Below, piece after piece: positions 12,237-14,308 of a stretch of 14,308 bases of DNA. The notes below the pieces were generated by a model. It was not told where the DNA came from and made no database searches. It saw only the letters and a list, made by a program, of their open reading frames with translations. Numbering within the stretch: position 1 is the first letter of the stretch; each line of letters begins with the position of its first letter. Source of the DNA: an uncultured Muribaculaceae bacterium (GTDB taxonomy: Bacteria > Bacteroidota > Bacteroidia > Bacteroidales > Muribaculaceae); assembly GCA_910579105.1 (NCBI GenBank), contig CAJTRT010000056.1:1-14308 (forward strand), given 5' to 3'. The position numbers and the translations under genes were made by a program.

Positions 12237-13106
12237 TTAATAGAGGGCGTTTATGATGCGTGTTTCGGGGGAAGGGAGGCCGTGGCGCGGATTGAGCGAG
12301 AACCAGTCGCCGCAGACGCCGATCACGAACGAGAAGTTGTAGCAACGGGTCACGATGTCGTTGGCCTTGGTGGAGAGCGCCGACGACTGGAATCCGAGGC
12401 GCAGGTCCCACGGGCCCAGTCCCAGGTCGGCGGTGACGAGGTTGTCCCACCGGAAGAAGTTGCCCCACCAGGCTCCTTTCACCAGGCCGGAGCGGTTGCC
12501 GAGATACATCTCGTAGTAAAGCTCGTCGTACTGCGGCGAGAAGAAGATGCCGGTGACGGGGAGCGTCGACTGCCAGCGCACGGTGACCGGCATGCGGTCC
12601 ATGCGGAAGCGCCACGCGGCGGTGCCGGTGAGGTTCACAGTCCAGTCGGCCTTCGCGTCGGCGGGATTGTTGCCGTTGCGCCCGTTGTAGACTACCCCGA
12701 GGTCTATGCCCGTGCTGCCGCCAAGTCCCAGCTGGAAACCGGCGGGCAGCTTCCAGACGTGGATCATGCCCCACGACGCGGCGAGATTGAGATACTGCAT
12801 CGAGGCATTCCTGGCGGGGTTTTCGGCGCTGTTCATCTCCACTCCGACGCGGAGCTGCTGCCGCCATCGGTCGGGGCTGAACTTCATGGCCTGCGCGCGC
12901 TCGTAGCGGAAGGCGGCGTTCCACCCCTCGTATTTCAGCGGGGTGAGGTATGTGTCGGCCAGATGGGAAGAGCCGGCGGAGAGCATAAAGGCCGAGTTGA
13001 CCGGGCGTAGCGGCTCTCGCGTGGGTTCCGCTGGTGGCTCGGCGCTGTCAGCCGGAAGCCACGCGGCAATGGCGGCGATCGCCGCGGCCAGGAGTTTGCG
13101 GGGCAT
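12237..13106 (-). CDS. Probable outer-membrane beta-barrel protein (DUF3316-like)
   Basis: The 289-residue product starts with a signal peptide (MPRKLLAAAIAAIAAWLPADSA, cleavage likely after 22) and a Pro/Glu-rich linker. The rest is made of amphipathic, aromatic-rich strands: HLADTYLTPLKYEGWNAAFRYERAQAM, ASWGMIHVWKLPAG, WTVNLTGTAAWRFRM, MPVTVRWQSTLPVTGIFF and NFSFVIGVCGDWFSLN. I place it tentatively in the DUF3316 group of Bacteroidetes proteins from the HLADTYLTPL motif and overall layout. The family function is unknown to me. It heads the tightly packed set of barrel, S41 peptidase and ABC importer, and lies 48 bases behind trpS without an obvious promoter or terminator between. An outer-membrane role in the same uptake route is inference. 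Confidence 0.78.
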   Translation of the reverse strand: MPRKLLAAAIAAIAAWLPADSAEPPAEPTREPLRPVNSAFMLSAGSSHLADTYLTPLKYEGWNAAFRYERAQAMKFSPDRWRQQLRVGVEMNSAENPARNASMQYLNLAASWGMIHVWKLPAGFQLGLGGSTGIDLGVVYNGRNGNNPADAKADWTVNLTGTAAWRFRMDRMPVTVRWQSTLPVTGIFFSPQYDELYYEMYLGNRSGLVKGAWWGNFFRWDNLVTADLGLGPWDLRLGFQSSALSTKANDIVTRCYNFSFVIGVCGDWFSLNPRHGLPSPETRIINALY

Positions 13107-13154
13107 TGGATTGTGGCGTTAGGAGGGTGATTGGCTCGTTCTGGTTGTCCGGGA

Positions 13155-14243
13155 TTATTTGGCCGCGAACTTGCGCGCTTGTTCGGCAATCAGTTTCTCG
13201 TCGGAGAAGTAGTTTATTTTCATGGCCTCGCGCACGCGTTCGAGGGTTTTGGCGGCCTCGGCCCGGGCTTTCTCGGTGCCCTTGCGCAGGATTTCGTAGA
13301 CGGCGGGGATGTCCTGCTCCCACTGCCTGCGCCGCTCGCGGATAGGGGTCAGCTCTTCCTCGAGCACCCCGATGAGGAGTTTCTTGACTGTGCCGTCGCC
13401 GACGCCGCCGCGGCAGTAATGGTCTTTCAGCTCCTGGAGCGACTTGTAGTCGGGGAGAAGCCGCGCCACCTGCTCGTCGGTCGAGAATGCGTCGAGGTAG
13501 ATGAACGGGCAGTTCCCCTCGAGGTGCCCTGGGGAGTCGATGGTGAGGTGCTCGGGGTCGGTGTACATGCTCTTCACCTTTTTCGCAAGTTCCTTGGGGG
13601 TGTCGGAAAGGTATATGCAGTTGCCGAGCGACTTGCTCATCTTTGCCTTGCCGTCGGTGCCCGGGAGGCGCATGCATACGGCGTTCTCCGGCAGGAGTAT
13701 TTCAGGCTCGACGAGGGTCGGGCCGTAGATGTTGTTGAAGCGTCCGACAATCTCGCGTGTCAGCTCGATCATAGGGGCCTGGTCCTCGCCCGCTGGGACT
13801 GTTGTGGCATTGAAGGCTGTTATGTCCGATGCCTGGCTGACGGGGTATGAGAAGAACCCCATGGGTATGCTCTGCTCGAACCCGCGCATCTTGATCTCGG
13901 TCTTTACGGTGGGGTTGCGCTGCACGCGCCCGACGCTTACGAGGTTCATGTAGTAGAACGCCAGCTCGGTAAGCTCCGGGACGCCCGTCTGCACGAAGAT
14001 GGTTGTCTTTTCGGGGTCGATGCCCGCCGAGAGATAGTCGAGGGCGACCTCGATGACGTTCTGGCGCACTTTCTCGGGATTGTCGGCGTTGTCGGTGAGG
14101 GCCTGCGCGTCGGCGATCATCACGAAGATTTTGTCGAACTCGCCTGAGTTCTGGAGCTGGACGCGGCGGCGCAGCGAGCCAACATAGTGGCCGACGTGGA
14201 GGCGTCCGGTCGGGCGGTCGCCCGTCAGTATGATTTTTCCCAT
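13155..14243 (-). CDS. trpS: Tryptophan--tRNA ligase
   Basis: Cytosolic class I aminoacyl-tRNA synthetase charging tRNA-Trp. The HIGH-type motif is HVGH at 16-19 within TGDRPTGRLHVGHYVGSL, and KMSKS is at 201-205. PVSQASDITAFNATTVPAGEDQAPMIELTREIVGRFN carries the Asp (140) that reads the indole nitrogen in characterised TrpRS, then the GEDQ motif. At 362 residues it is slightly longer than the roughly 330 of the Bacillus type, mostly at the C-terminal helical domain. The variant spelling (SLRRRVQLQ after the HIGH motif, SQASDI rather than AADI) marks a distinct bacterial TrpRS clade rather than the textbook E. coli form. The start MGKIILTGDRP is the natural one. No convincing -7 box is seen in the 65 bases before it that fall in the window. 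Confidence 0.97.
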   Translation of the reverse strand: MGKIILTGDRPTGRLHVGHYVGSLRRRVQLQNSGEFDKIFVMIADAQALTDNADNPEKVRQNVIEVALDYLSAGIDPEKTTIFVQTGVPELTELAFYYMNLVSVGRVQRNPTVKTEIKMRGFEQSIPMGFFSYPVSQASDITAFNATTVPAGEDQAPMIELTREIVGRFNNIYGPTLVEPEILLPENAVCMRLPGTDGKAKMSKSLGNCIYLSDTPKELAKKVKSMYTDPEHLTIDSPGHLEGNCPFIYLDAFSTDEQVARLLPDYKSLQELKDHYCRGGVGDGTVKKLLIGVLEEELTPIRERRRQWEQDIPAVYEILRKGTEKARAEAAKTLERVREAMKINYFSDEKLIAEQARKFAAK

Positions 14244-14290
14244 AACAAGATTCTAACAATACTTCGGTTATTTTTTGAGAATTTGTTAAC

Positions 14291-14304
14291 GGCTCCGAGG
14301 AGCC
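14291..14304. repeat. Short inverted repeat at the right edge
   Basis: GGCTC-CGAG-GAGCC (14291-14304, extendable to GGCTCC/GGAGCC) forms a 5-6 bp hairpin about 48 bases upstream of trpS. On the minus strand it precedes an AT-rich stretch. It could be the terminator of a gene lying beyond the window or a leader hairpin of trpS; the window ends too soon to tell. Confidence 0.4.
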
Positions 14305-14308
14305 AAGT

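Noticed and set aside
13107..13154. Cobalamin riboswitch or metal-regulator site before the importer cassette
   Set aside because: The 48-base gap is far too short for a cobalamin riboswitch, and I see no palindromic operator in it.
14244..14308. Promoter immediately upstream of trpS
   Set aside because: No TAnnTTTG box with a properly spaced upstream element is found on the minus strand in the 65 bases available. The promoter may lie outside the window.
1..14308. CRISPR array, tRNA, rRNA, integrase, toxin-antitoxin or defence island
   Set aside because: No regularly spaced repeats, no cloverleaf or rRNA-like sequence, and no matching protein motifs were found on reading either strand.

Overview
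This window looks like chromosomal DNA from a fairly GC-rich member of the Bacteroidales. A Muribaculaceae-like genome is my best guess, but Alistipes-like or other high-GC families cannot be excluded from the sequence alone. The evidence is the promoter grammar (several intergenic regions carry the Bacteroidetes -7 box TAnnTTTG with a TTG-type element about 20 bases upstream), the weak or absent Shine-Dalgarno sequences, and the gene families: a lipoprotein with an acidic run directly after its lipobox cysteine, a non-PDZ S41 lipoprotein, and a putative DUF3316-like barrel. I see no rRNA, tRNA, CRISPR array, integrase, transposase or prophage structure. It reads as ordinary core genome with a few unusual accessory details.

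Left half, plus strand. An AT-rich leader (1-318) with a good promoter precedes rsmA (16S rRNA dimethyltransferase). It is followed closely by mgtE (Mg2+ channel/transporter) and a small membrane-anchored protein of unknown function that starts one base after the mgtE stop. gapA (glycolytic GAPDH) stands alone, with its own promoter, a structured 5' leader and a strong hairpin terminator. Its codon use is visibly that of a highly expressed gene. Next come a single-gene unit for a small lipoprotein containing a perfect EF-hand-type loop, then a T7-lysozyme-like peptidoglycan amidase, then a two-gene unit in which a YitT-family membrane protein overlaps by ATGA with an exported, probably outer-membrane protein.

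Right half, minus strand. Reading from the right edge: trpS, a putative outer-membrane beta-barrel protein (possibly DUF3316), an S41-family lipoprotein peptidase, then a three-part importer of the BtuFCD/FecBCD class (substrate-binding lipoprotein, permease, ATPase), and finally a 74-residue Cys/Asp/aromatic-rich protein. Junctions from the barrel to the ATPase are 3 bases, an ATGA overlap, 1 base and 17 bases. These five genes are therefore almost certainly one transcript and plausibly one functional unit: outer-membrane protein, periplasmic or surface protease, and inner-membrane uptake of a metal chelate or corrinoid. The small protein lies 30 bases further on and may be part of it. The two halves converge at about 7840, where two stop codons lie only 5 bases apart.

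The points most worth a second look are the small CDC-motif protein, the five-gene barrel/protease/importer cassette, and a low-complexity insertion with an internal 10-residue repeat in the importer ATPase.
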